64,000 nucleotides of DNA from Fidelibacterota bacterium. Lineage in GTDB: Bacteria > Fidelibacterota > UBA8477 > JABMPR01. The stretch is from assembly GCA_016784025.1 (NCBI GenBank), contig JADHVL010000012.1:62001-126000 (forward strand), read 5' to 3'. Both the position numbers and the translations under genes were made by a program. The notes under the pieces are model-generated. The model was given only the letters and a program-made list of their open reading frames with translations, ran no database searches and was not told where the DNA came from. The stretch's first letter is position 1, and each line of letters opens with the position of its first letter. Positions 55,736 to 64,000 of the stretch are shown here, piece after piece.

Positions 55736-57030
55736 GCCTTTCTGATAAAAAAATATCTCCTCTTTCTGGTATTGGATATCGACCAGCGAGTTTTTCTGGT
55801 TTTCGAAAAGTCGATCGCTGGGAGGCAAGACCACTGGCAGATTCTGTGCTCCACCTGATATGGCGTGAAAAACAAATTTCTCGGGCTGAAATAGCCCGTC
55901 AGATTGGTCTCTCCCGCTCAACTGTAACTGAAGTAATCCGAGATTTACTGAACACGGGATATGTCAAGGAAGTTGGGGCAGGGGTTTCAAGTGGGGGCCG
56001 GAAACCCATTGTCCTTGAATTTCAAAATGATCATAAACTGATCCTGGGTATAGATATTGGTGCTACTCATGTCTCCACCTCCCTGATGAACCTGGGTGGC
56101 GAACTCCTGGCATTTGAAAAACGCAGCTACTCCGTACGGTCTGATCCTGAGGGTACCCGTAGTCTGGTCTTCCAACTTTGTGATACCTGTCTCGATCAAG
56201 TCGTGGATGGTCAGCAACGACTCCTTAGCATTGGTGTCGCCCTCCCCAGCCCTATAGACCCTGATCACCCCGAGTGGGTATCAGAAGTTGTTATACCTGC
56301 CTGGCGTGGTAAAAATGAGTTGGATATTCTTCACAACCACTATGACGTACCCGTCTATGTGGACAATGATGCCAACCTTGGCGCTCTGGCAGAGTATCGT
56401 TGGGGGTCCGGCCGTGGATTTGAAGATTTGACCTACGTCAAGATTGGATATGGATTAGGCGCTGGTTTTGTGCTCAATGGAGAAATCTATAGAGGTTCTA
56501 CAGGAATCGCAGGTGAGATGGGACATATGACGGTTGGAGAAAGCGATATCGTCTGCGAATGTGGTCTTGAAGGTTGCCTCTCCACGCTTGTGGGTGGAAA
56601 AGCTATGCTGACTCGAGTGGCTGAGTTGTCAGTAAAGTACCCTGATAGTCCCCTGGCCAATGGTAGCACCGATCTGGAGGCTATTGAAGCCGCAGCCCTT
56701 GAAAACGATGAGTTAGCCCTCCAACTTTATCAGGAAACAACAGAATACTTGAGTACAGCTATTACAGGCTGGATCAACATGATGAACCCCAGCCGGGTTA
56801 TCATTGGTGGGACAATGATGGAGTTCCAGAACCGCTTGTTGGATCCCGTCCAGGAGAAAATCAAGGCGTGTTCTATCGTGGGATCAGTTCCCATCACGGA
56901 CATTCGAACCAGTGAACTTGGACATCAGGCGGAAAGTATTGGGGCGGCGACTCTGGCTCTAGAAAGTGTCTTTTCCGAAGCGGGCTTTTATCGAAATGCG
57001 GGTGAAGCCGTACAGGAATCAAACTCTTAG
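55732..57030 (+). CDS. ROK-family transcriptional regulator
   Basis: This 432-residue protein has an N-terminal winged helix (about residues 35-90, ISRAEIARQIGLSRSTVTEVIRDLLNTGYV) and a ROK sugar-kinase-like domain (GIDIGATHVSTSLMN, YVDNDANLGALAEYRWG, GEMGHMTV). The zinc-binding CECGLEGC motif is present. Members such as NagC, Mlc and XylR bind a sugar and release DNA. The start is TTG at 55732, overlapping the stop of the preceding gene by 4 bases. It is a prime candidate for the protein that reads the palindrome at 54335-54361. Confidence 0.93.
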   Translation: MSLSDKKISPLSGIGYRPASFSGFRKVDRWEARPLADSVLHLIWREKQISRAEIARQIGLSRSTVTEVIRDLLNTGYVKEVGAGVSSGGRKPIVLEFQNDHKLILGIDIGATHVSTSLMNLGGELLAFEKRSYSVRSDPEGTRSLVFQLCDTCLDQVVDGQQRLLSIGVALPSPIDPDHPEWVSEVVIPAWRGKNELDILHNHYDVPVYVDNDANLGALAEYRWGSGRGFEDLTYVKIGYGLGAGFVLNGEIYRGSTGIAGEMGHMTVGESDIVCECGLEGCLSTLVGGKAMLTRVAELSVKYPDSPLANGSTDLEAIEAAALENDELALQLYQETTEYLSTAITGWINMMNPSRVIIGGTMMEFQNRLLDPVQEKIKACSIVGSVPITDIRTSELGHQAESIGAATLALESVFSEAGFYRNAGEAVQESNS

Positions 57031-57122
57031 TATGTGCAAAAATATTGTGGATACTGAAAAAATCCTCACAGATATATCAAATATATTCTCTTTAAGAAAT
57101 GAGTAATGAAGGAGTCTCGCAC

Positions 57123-59087
57123 ATGAGTGCAAAAACACACTACAAAACTGCACGAGAAGATCGAATTTCGTTAAAACAGAAATCGGCCTACGCTGTTGGT
57201 ATGCTGGTAAACAACCTTCAGGCAGCAGCTCTACCTGCCATGGTGGTTATCCTCAATCTCGGTCTCGGTATGGATGTCCTATGGGTGGGTCTTATCGGTG
57301 CCATCCCCCGTATTTTTGACGCAGTCTCTGATCCCCTGCTGGGATACATCTCAGACAATACTCGAACCCGCTGGGGCAGACGTCGTCCTTTCATTTTTGC
57401 TGGCGCCATATTGGCTGGAATTATTTTCGCACTCATGTGGCAATTGCCCTCTGGCTACATCGATATTCTTGATAAGACTCCCATAAAGCAACATCAAACC
57501 ATTGCAGATACCGAAACAGATGCCGTTTTTAACGATGCAGGTGGTGTGGCTCTCGATTATTCAGAAGAAGCCATAAGCGAAGCCAATTTCACTTTTTATG
57601 GACCCGAAGCACTCGCTACTGAAGCTGGCTCATCACTGGCCACAAATCTAGATGGTTTCCCACAAGTTGAGATCAATGTGAATATCCCTGAGTTTGATTC
57701 ATTTCAAGTCGTTTTCAATGAAGCAGCCTCAGTTAATGGAAACGCTGGTGAATCTTACTCTATTCAACTTACTGAGGAGATGTCTGAAGATGGAAAAGGC
57801 AATCTTTACAAGTTTAAGCTAGTTGATCTTGCCAGAAGTACCTCCATGGGAGATCAGACCGGCAATGAAACCCTGGATATCCAGTCCCTGGATAATATTT
57901 CTATACATCTCGCAGGATTGGTGGGGACTGGAACCGCCACCATTCATTCACTCAAGCTGAGAAAGAGTGAAAAATTCTTTGTTACCTACTTCTGGTATTT
58001 CATGGCCATGTCAATTCTCTTCTTCCTGGCCTATACAGTTTTTGCCACACCTTTTGTAGCCTTCGGTTATGAAATGACACCAGATTATCATGAACGTACC
58101 CGTCTGCATGCCTTTGCCAATACAGTGGGTCAGCTGGCCTGGCTAGGTGTCCCCTGGTTCTACGCCATCATGTCCAGCGCTCTGTTCAGGGACACCGTGC
58201 ATGGTGCTCGCACATTGGCTATCGCCGTTGGTATCATCGTCGCTGTATTTGGAATTATTCCCGCCATCTTCCTAAAAGAAAGACAAACTCTGGAACCTGT
58301 AAAAAATGCAGGCAAGAGTATCGGTGAAAATATGAGCGAGTTTTTCAAAGGGATTGTGACCACTTTCAAGTGTCGACCCTTTGTCAAATTGTGCGGAGCA
58401 ACTTTTCTGGTTTTTAACGGTTTTCAACTGGGTATGTCTTTCTCCATTTATGTCATGATCTACTATCTCTTCGGTGGTAATGATGGAGATGCTGGAAAAC
58501 TCATGGGCTGGTTTGGTATGCTTACATCAATTGCAACGCTTGGCGTCATACCATTGACCGGCTGGATTGCAACCAAGATTGGGAAGCGCAAAACATTTCT
58601 CATTACCATCTCACTATCCATCCTCGGCTATGCCATCAAATGGGTGGGATACAATCCTGACTATCCATACTGGCTCCTGTACGCCGCACCATTCGTAGCC
58701 TTTGGTACCGGTTCCTTGTTCACCCTCATGGGATCTATGATTTCTGATGTGTGTGACTATGACGAGCTCGAGACCCATCAACGCCGGGAAGGTGTTTTTG
58801 GAGCAATCTACTGGTGGATGGTCAAAGTGGGTATGGCTCTGGCAGGTCTTCTAACGGGCATATTGCTTAAGGTCTCCGGTTTTGATGTGGCTTTAGGAGC
58901 GGCTCAATCAGAAAACACTTTATTCCTGATCAGAGTATTCGATGTGGGCATTCCCCTGCTTACTTCTGTGATCGCATTGTGGATCATTTCTACTTACAAA
59001 CTCACAGAAGGAAAAGCATACGATATCCGCACACAACTTGAAGCCCGGCGCGGTAAAGTCGCAGTGGCAGATGCTATAGAAAATTAA
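57123..59087 (+). CDS. GPH/MelB-type sugar transporter with large periplasmic insertion
   Basis: This protein has about 654 residues from ATG 57123, which has GGAG eight bases upstream; the frame opens at 57099. The helices match the GPH (glycoside-pentoside-hexuronide:cation) family: KQKSAYAVGMLVNNLQAA, GYISDNTRTRWGRRRPFIF (the conserved loop 2-3) and GYEMTPDYHERTRLHAFAN. Between helix 3 and helix 4 lies a hydrophilic, beta-predicted stretch of about 170 residues (about 109-282) that normal family members (about 450-500 residues) lack. By topology this loop is periplasmic. The domain may bind sugars, for example FDSFQVVFNEAASVNGNAGESYSIQL. It would import glucan oligosaccharides to the phosphorylase. 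Confidence 0.9.
   Translation: MSAKTHYKTAREDRISLKQKSAYAVGMLVNNLQAAALPAMVVILNLGLGMDVLWVGLIGAIPRIFDAVSDPLLGYISDNTRTRWGRRRPFIFAGAILAGIIFALMWQLPSGYIDILDKTPIKQHQTIADTETDAVFNDAGGVALDYSEEAISEANFTFYGPEALATEAGSSLATNLDGFPQVEINVNIPEFDSFQVVFNEAASVNGNAGESYSIQLTEEMSEDGKGNLYKFKLVDLARSTSMGDQTGNETLDIQSLDNISIHLAGLVGTGTATIHSLKLRKSEKFFVTYFWYFMAMSILFFLAYTVFATPFVAFGYEMTPDYHERTRLHAFANTVGQLAWLGVPWFYAIMSSALFRDTVHGARTLAIAVGIIVAVFGIIPAIFLKERQTLEPVKNAGKSIGENMSEFFKGIVTTFKCRPFVKLCGATFLVFNGFQLGMSFSIYVMIYYLFGGNDGDAGKLMGWFGMLTSIATLGVIPLTGWIATKIGKRKTFLITISLSILGYAIKWVGYNPDYPYWLLYAAPFVAFGTGSLFTLMGSMISDVCDYDELETHQRREGVFGAIYWWMVKVGMALAGLLTGILLKVSGFDVALGAAQSENTLFLIRVFDVGIPLLTSVIALWIISTYKLTEGKAYDIRTQLEARRGKVAVADAIEN
57447..57968 (+). 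other. Inserted beta-rich domain in the GPH transporter
   Basis: This in-frame segment encodes about 174 residues, rich in D, E, S, T and N with few hydrophobic runs, between helix 3 (FIFAGAILAGIIFALMW) and helix 4 (FFVTYFWYFMAMSILFFLA). It has no membrane helix. Its alternating pattern and HSLKLRK ending suggest a jelly-roll of the CBM or discoidin type, but the family is not recognised. Confidence 0.6.
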
Positions 59088-59108
59088 TTTGGGGATGAAC
59101 TAATTATA

Positions 59109-60809
59109 ATGAAAAGACAAATTAGAAGCGGCGCTTTCACCCTGTTGTTGTTAAGCTTAATGTTTGTGGCTTGTGGTCCCAAACCTGAACCAACACCTCA
59201 AATGCCTGTTCAGAAGCTTACATCTACAACTGAGATTCTACTTACTTCTGCCAGCGGGAGCAAACTCGCAATGCAGGAGAATGTCAAATTCAATTCAGGA
59301 AAGGCTGAGGGTATTGTCCTCCATATTTTTCCTGACAGCACTAAACAAACCATCGATGGTATTGGAACCTCCTTTACAGAATCTTCAGCGTTTGTCCTGG
59401 CTCATTTGGAACCGCAAGATCGCATGGAGGTCATGCAGAATATTTATGGTGAAGCAGGAGCAAATTTCTCCCTGACCCGAACTCACATAGGATCTTGTGA
59501 CTTTTCTGTGGAAGGGAAGTACTCATACGCAGAGCAAGCCGGCGATACTGAGCTTAAATCTTTTAGTATTAAAAAGGATTCAGAGGGTTTTGCCACAGCA
59601 GACTATCCAGGTATCAAGGACAGTAAATACGATCTCCTACCCATGATTCAGGAAGCTCTCAAGATCAAACAATCCCAAAAAGATTCTGAACTCCGTATCA
59701 TTGCCTCAGCCTGGACTGCCCCGGCCTGGATGAAGGATATTGAAGATTATTACCAGCCCATGACCGCTGAAAATAACTGGCAAGGTTCAGGTGGTACCCT
59801 CAAACCTGAGTACGTCAGTACCTATTCCGATTATCTCGTGCGCTATCTGGAGGCCTATAAGTCTGAAGGAGTCGATATTTGGGGACTTACACCCGTCAAC
59901 GAGCCTCACGGGAATAATGGCCAGTGGGAAAGCATGAACTTCAGTCCTGAAACTCAGAGTGAATTTGTTCAGAAACATCTTGGACCTGGATTACGTAACG
60001 CTGGATTCGGAAATGCACGCCTGTTGATCTTTGATCAGAATCGTGATGGTATCGAAGAATGGTCAGAAGTTCTTTACCCTGCTGATGTGGAAGAAAAATA
60101 TATCTATGGCATGGCAGTACATTGGTATGAAAGCACCTTCAAAGTTTATGAAGAAGTCTTTGATCGAGTACATGCCAAGTATCCTGATTATACCATCGTT
60201 CACACAGAAGGCTGTATTGATGATCTAGGTAAACCAGCACCTGCTGATTGCACAGATCCAGAAGGACGTACTGAGAAAAACTGGTTTAAGAATGATGAAT
60301 TCTGGTGGACACCCTCAGCTTCAGATTGGGGATATGCAGTCCCCTGGACACCAGGAAATGGTGAAGATCATCCCTTATATACACCAGTCCATCGTTATGC
60401 CCGCAATATCATTGTCAGCCTTGATCATTGGGCAACTGGTTGGGTGGATTGGAATGTCGTCCTGGACCAACAAGGTGGTCCAAACCACGTCGGCAACTTC
60501 TGTGGTGCTCCCATCATGATCGATACCGATTCACTGGATGTTTATTACACACCGGTCTATTCGGTTTTGGCTCAGTTCAGCAGAACCATCCGACCTGGAG
60601 ATAAAGCCATTCAAACTCAAGCTCATACTGATGGTTTGAATCCAGATGATCTACACTTTTGTGCCACTGTAAATGAGTCTGGTTTGATGAGTGTGCAAGT
60701 TCTGAATACAACTGCATCTCCCATACAATACAAGTTGCAGGTGGCTGGTGAGTTTGCCGATGTAACTATCCCAGAGAACTCTGTACAGACGGTGAGAGTA
60801 CAATTATAG
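59109..60809 (+). CDS. GH30 glycoside hydrolase lipoprotein
   Basis: This 566-residue protein has a lipoprotein signal (FVACG, Cys22) and a GH30 catalytic region: DGIGTSFTESSAFVL, SLTRTHIGSCDFS, ASAWTAPAWMKD. The acid/base Glu is in TPVNEPHG (Glu265) and the nucleophile in VHTEGCID (Glu367). The beta side domain is formed from both ends of the chain. The pattern fits GH30 subfamilies 1/3, which include beta-glucosidases, glucocerebrosidases and beta-1,6-glucanases. In a laminarin-type operon, removing beta-1,6 branches is a plausible role. It lies 21 bases after the GPH gene. Confidence 0.9.
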   Translation: MKRQIRSGAFTLLLLSLMFVACGPKPEPTPQMPVQKLTSTTEILLTSASGSKLAMQENVKFNSGKAEGIVLHIFPDSTKQTIDGIGTSFTESSAFVLAHLEPQDRMEVMQNIYGEAGANFSLTRTHIGSCDFSVEGKYSYAEQAGDTELKSFSIKKDSEGFATADYPGIKDSKYDLLPMIQEALKIKQSQKDSELRIIASAWTAPAWMKDIEDYYQPMTAENNWQGSGGTLKPEYVSTYSDYLVRYLEAYKSEGVDIWGLTPVNEPHGNNGQWESMNFSPETQSEFVQKHLGPGLRNAGFGNARLLIFDQNRDGIEEWSEVLYPADVEEKYIYGMAVHWYESTFKVYEEVFDRVHAKYPDYTIVHTEGCIDDLGKPAPADCTDPEGRTEKNWFKNDEFWWTPSASDWGYAVPWTPGNGEDHPLYTPVHRYARNIIVSLDHWATGWVDWNVVLDQQGGPNHVGNFCGAPIMIDTDSLDVYYTPVYSVLAQFSRTIRPGDKAIQTQAHTDGLNPDDLHFCATVNESGLMSVQVLNTTASPIQYKLQVAGEFADVTIPENSVQTVRVQL

Positions 60810-60813
60810 ACAT

Positions 60814-60843
60814 ATATGACCACTTCAGATGGCTGGTCCATAT
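60814..60843 (+). repeat. Intercistronic hairpin between GH30 and the phosphorylase
   Basis: ATATGACCA (60814-60822) pairs with TGGTCCATAT (60834-60843), leaving one unpaired base. It sits in the 60-base gap between the two genes. Lacking a U-tract, it is more likely an mRNA-stability element than a terminator. Confidence 0.35.
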
Positions 60844-60869
60844 GAAATTGATAATTAGAGGTAATTAGA

Positions 60870-63800
60870 TTGAATTCTTCTACAAAGCCCCAGTACCAAT
60901 TAGATAAGAATGGTGATTTCATCATCAGCAATTACAACGCTGCCAAACCATTCTCCAGCTTCTTCCCAGGCATAGCCGGAAAGATGGGCATACCCATGTG
61001 GGTATTCTACGTGAATCGTGGACAGGGCATCTGTAGCATGGGTGTCCAGGACAAAGAGAATCCCATCATGGAATTCCTCCCTGCCAACTGGGCCTATCAA
61101 TTGGCACCTACACAGGGTTTTAGAACCTTTCTAAAATTCCCTGAAGGTTCTGGTGTCAAATTCTATGAGCCATTCCAGGACCATTATCAGGATAAGAATA
61201 TTGAACGAACCCAAACCATGCACATTTCACCATCCCATTTGGTATTGGTGGAGGAAAACAAGACCCTGGGGCTCCGTTTTACAGTAGAGTATCATTCTAT
61301 TCCTGAGGAAAACTATGCCGGCATCATTCGAAACCTGCATATCACCAACCTAAACAATATTGATGTATCCTTCCAGGGACTTGACGGTCTCCCCCTCATC
61401 ATCCCCTTTGGTATCGGTAATTTTGGCTTGAAAAATATTCGACGTTTGATGGAAGCTTTTGTTGAGGTCAAAAACTACGATGAGAAAGCCCCATTATTTA
61501 AGGCCAAAGTAAAGCCAACTGACACACCAGATGTGGAAATGTTGGAACGCGGCAATTTCTATATGGGCTATGAGAACACCAAACAAGGCTTGCAGAAACT
61601 TACTCCCATCGTTGATCCCGAACGGATCTTTGGGACTCACAATGATTATTCCTACCCTGATTCTTTCCTTAGTACTCCTTTTGACAAGCTGTTAGATCAG
61701 CAGGCCTTTGAGAATCGCTATCCCTCAGCCATGAGCATGTTTTCCACAGAATTAGGTGCCGGTGAGACCTATACGGTGAGCTCAGTGATCGGCCATGCTG
61801 AATCTCAGGATGCCTTGAATGCACTGCTCCCGTCGATTATGAGAAAGGATTATTTCATCAGTAAAGCTCAAGACAGCATCAACATCATTGATGAGCTGAC
61901 TCAGAAAAACCTGGTCATTAGTCGGGAGCCAGTTTTTGATATGTATGTCCGTCAGAATTTCCTGGATAATGTGCTGCGGGGTGGTTTTCCCTACACTTTT
62001 GAAGGTGAGAAGACTAAGTCGGTGCTACACCTTTATTCGAGAAAACATGGTGATCTTGAGCGTGACTATAACGATTATCGCATCACGCCCTCACATTACT
62101 CACAGGGAAATGGCAATTTCAGGGACATCAACCAAAATCGTCGTTCAGATCTGTTGTTCAATCCTGATGTGGGCTCAGGGAATCTGGAGCATTTTGTCAA
62201 CTTGATCCAACTGGATGGGTTTAATCCATTGGTGTTAAAAGAAGTCAGATACCGTATTGAGGATGAAACAGCTGCCTCACAGGTACTTCATGCTCATTTT
62301 GATCCCGAATTATCAACTGAGGTCCTCACCTTTCTTAAGGATCCCATCAGTCCGGGCGAACTGCTTGAATTTCTAAAGCAAAATGATGTCGTATTTAAAG
62401 AAAATGCCGATGGCTTGCTGGGAGATCTATTAGCGGTATGCACAAAAATTAATGATACAGATTTCACCGAAGGTTATTGGTCAGACCATTGGACCTACAA
62501 TCTTGACCTCCTTGAGAATTACCTGAGTGTTTATCCTGAAAAACTGGGACACATCCTTTTTGATTATGAGGAATTCACCTTTCATGATAGCGCTCATCGA
62601 GTGCTGCCTCGTTCCAATAAATATGTGATCTGGGATGGCAAAACCATGCAGTTGGATGCTGTCAGTCTTGACCAAGAGAAAGCAGCACTAATCGCTTCAA
62701 GAACTGAAGACCAGCATCTCATGCGTGACGAATATGGACAAGGTCAAGTCGTTCGAACCTCCCTTTTTGTTAAATTCTTGAGTATCATCACCAACAAAAT
62801 CGCCTCTCTTGATCCTTCAGGGATTGGCGTTGAGATGGAGACGGATAAACCCAATTGGTATGATGCGCTAAATGGATTGCCAGGTGTACTGGGATCTAGT
62901 CTTAGCGAAACAATTGAAATTAAACGCCTCGCTGATTTCATCCTGGACACTTTTGAAAGTATCCCGCCAACAGAGAATATATCTTTGTTTGAAGAGCTTC
63001 ATGAATTCTCCAGTATGGTTTTCGCAGTACTATCAAATGGTGACAATGACTTTGAGTATTGGGACACTGCAACCTCCGCCAAGGAGGAGTTTCGTTCCAA
63101 AACACGAATGGGAATAAGCGGTAAAACTACCTCAGTAGGTCAAAATTGGATAAAGGAATTTCTCCAGGTTTGTGTGATCAAGGTCGACAAAGCAATTGTG
63201 AAAGCTCAAAACGAAGACACTGGTATCCCCGGGACCTATTTCTATCATGAGGTAACAGATCACCAGATCATTGACAGTATAGCTGATCCTGGAACAAAGC
63301 ATCCAAAACTCAATGCTCGTGGGTTCCCTTGTTACCAGGCAAACTCCTTTAAACTTGTAAGATTGCCCCTCTTTCTCGAGGGTCCCGTACATTATCTCCG
63401 TACCTTACCCAAGCTCAAGATGGCTCAAGAATTGGCCAGCAACATCAAAACCAGCGGTCTATATGATAAAAAGCTGGAAATGTATAAGGTGAATGCCGAT
63501 CTCAGCGATCAGCCCATGGAGATCGGGCGTGCCCGTGTTTTCTCACCAGGATGGTTTGAGAATGAATCGATCTGGCTGCACATGGAGTACAAGTACATGT
63601 TGGAGCTACTTCGTAATGGTTTGTACGAAACCTTTTTTCAGGATTTTAAAAAGGTGTTCATCCCCTTTCTCGATCCAGAAGTGTATGGTCGTAGTATTTT
63701 AGAAAATTCTTCGTTTCTGGTCAGTAGCGCTAATCCAAATCCAGATTTGCATGGAACTGGATTTGTCGCCCGTCTTAGTGGTGCCACCGCTGAGTTTATT

Positions 63801-64000
63801 CATATCCTCATGCAAATGGCAATTGGTCCCAGGGCATTTTCGGTGAATGGTTCAGGTGAGTTGGGTTTTGCCCTCAATCCTGTTCTCCCGTCCTGGCTAT
63901 TTACTGAGGCGGAGCAGAAAACAAATATCCTGGTAGATGGTGTGATGAAAGAAATCTGCACCCCATCAAATAGTTTCACATTCATGTTCCTCAGTGACAT
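60870..64000 (+). CDS. GH161-like beta-glucan phosphorylase, 3' end outside window
   Basis: The frame is open from an in-frame stop at 60852-60854 to the window end (1043 codons) without a stop. The start is TTG at 60870, with GAGG eight bases upstream. The N-terminus (NYNAAKPFSSFFPGIAGK, then IPMWVFYVNRGQGICSMG) and GNGNFRDINQNRRSD (in the part encoded near 62110-62150) resemble GH161/GH149 beta-1,3-glucan phosphorylases, distant kin of GH94. No signal peptide is present, so it acts in the cytoplasm on imported oligosaccharides and yields glucose 1-phosphate. The family's usual length is above 1000 residues, so little should be missing. The GH161 label is from memory of sequence pattern and needs a profile search; GH149 is the alternative. 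Confidence 0.75.
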   Translation, partial: MNSSTKPQYQLDKNGDFIISNYNAAKPFSSFFPGIAGKMGIPMWVFYVNRGQGICSMGVQDKENPIMEFLPANWAYQLAPTQGFRTFLKFPEGSGVKFYEPFQDHYQDKNIERTQTMHISPSHLVLVEENKTLGLRFTVEYHSIPEENYAGIIRNLHITNLNNIDVSFQGLDGLPLIIPFGIGNFGLKNIRRLMEAFVEVKNYDEKAPLFKAKVKPTDTPDVEMLERGNFYMGYENTKQGLQKLTPIVDPERIFGTHNDYSYPDSFLSTPFDKLLDQQAFENRYPSAMSMFSTELGAGETYTVSSVIGHAESQDALNALLPSIMRKDYFISKAQDSINIIDELTQKNLVISREPVFDMYVRQNFLDNVLRGGFPYTFEGEKTKSVLHLYSRKHGDLERDYNDYRITPSHYSQGNGNFRDINQNRRSDLLFNPDVGSGNLEHFVNLIQLDGFNPLVLKEVRYRIEDETAASQVLHAHFDPELSTEVLTFLKDPISPGELLEFLKQNDVVFKENADGLLGDLLAVCTKINDTDFTEGYWSDHWTYNLDLLENYLSVYPEKLGHILFDYEEFTFHDSAHRVLPRSNKYVIWDGKTMQLDAVSLDQEKAALIASRTEDQHLMRDEYGQGQVVRTSLFVKFLSIITNKIASLDPSGIGVEMETDKPNWYDALNGLPGVLGSSLSETIEIKRLADFILDTFESIPPTENISLFEELHEFSSMVFAVLSNGDNDFEYWDTATSAKEEFRSKTRMGISGKTTSVGQNWIKEFLQVCVIKVDKAIVKAQNEDTGIPGTYFYHEVTDHQIIDSIADPGTKHPKLNARGFPCYQANSFKLVRLPLFLEGPVHYLRTLPKLKMAQELASNIKTSGLYDKKLEMYKVNADLSDQPMEIGRARVFSPGWFENESIWLHMEYKYMLELLRNGLYETFFQDFKKVFIPFLDPEVYGRSILENSSFLVSSANPNPDLHGTGFVARLSGATAEFIHILMQMAIGPRAFSVNGSGELGFALNPVLPSWLFTEAEQKTNILVDGVMKEICTPSNSFTFMFLSD

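Noticed and set aside
1..64000. CRISPR arrays, tRNA or rRNA genes, insertion sequences, prophage genes
   Set aside because: No regularly spaced repeats, no tRNA-like acceptor/TPsiC pattern noticed and no transposase, integrase or phage structural genes among the translations.

Overview
The window looks like the genome of a Gram-negative polysaccharide degrader of the FCB superphylum, possibly Marinimicrobia, Calditrichota or a similar lineage. The evidence is six proteins with a C-terminal type IX secretion (T9SS) sorting domain (PNPFN...GxYxYR...K-[IM]-[IL]-L-like tails), lipoprotein signal peptides, a TonB-dependent receptor with a carboxypeptidase-regulatory N-domain, a PorV/UPF0164-type barrel and sodium-coupled (SSS) sugar transporters. 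No rRNA, tRNA, CRISPR array, insertion sequence or prophage was seen. The lineage is an inference from gene content, not from a marker gene.

Layout: (1) 1-2779, + strand: the end of one multihaem c-type cytochrome, a second complete paralogue and an outer-membrane barrel-like protein in overlapping frames. (2) 2845-7277, - strand: an export-type ABC system (adaptor, ATPase, MacB-like permease). (3) 7702-37544, - strand: about 30 kb of closely spaced genes that read as one or a few operons. From the 5' end they are a leader peptide, an SSS transporter, a secreted CBM9-like protein, a TonB receptor, a 1172-residue T9SS protein, a PorV-like barrel, a SurA/parvulin-like lipoprotein, two lichenase-type GH16 enzymes, a GH5-CBM protein, an adaptor/VTC/DUF4956 trio, a lipoprotein GH5, a GH2, a second SSS transporter, a cellobiose phosphorylase (GH94) and a GH9 lipoprotein. 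(4) 37826-42111, - strand: a three-gene sensory unit: membrane-anchored solute-binding protein, histidine kinase, sigma-54 response regulator. (5) 42488-47928, + strand: a GH3 exo-glucosidase and a lamin-tail/CotH protein, behind a sigma-54-like promoter. (6) 47968-52527, - strand: a second GH5 with a CBM9 domain and an SLC13-type transporter. (7) 52797-54212, + strand: a MATE transporter. (8) 54401-64000, + strand: a second glucan operon behind a long palindrome: clan GH-A lipoprotein, ROK regulator, GPH transporter with a large inserted domain, GH30 lipoprotein and a GH161-like beta-glucan phosphorylase that runs off the window.

How the genes fit together: secreted GH16, GH5 and GH9 enzymes would cut mixed-linkage beta-glucan and cellulose-like chains. 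Oligosaccharides would enter through the TonB receptor, with no SusD in sight, and the SSS transporters, and GH94 would phosphorolyse cellobiose in the cytoplasm. The distal + strand operon looks built for laminarin-type beta-1,3/1,6-glucan: GH30 outside, GPH import, phosphorolysis inside, with a ROK repressor as likely switch. Both modules end in a phosphorylase, which saves ATP.
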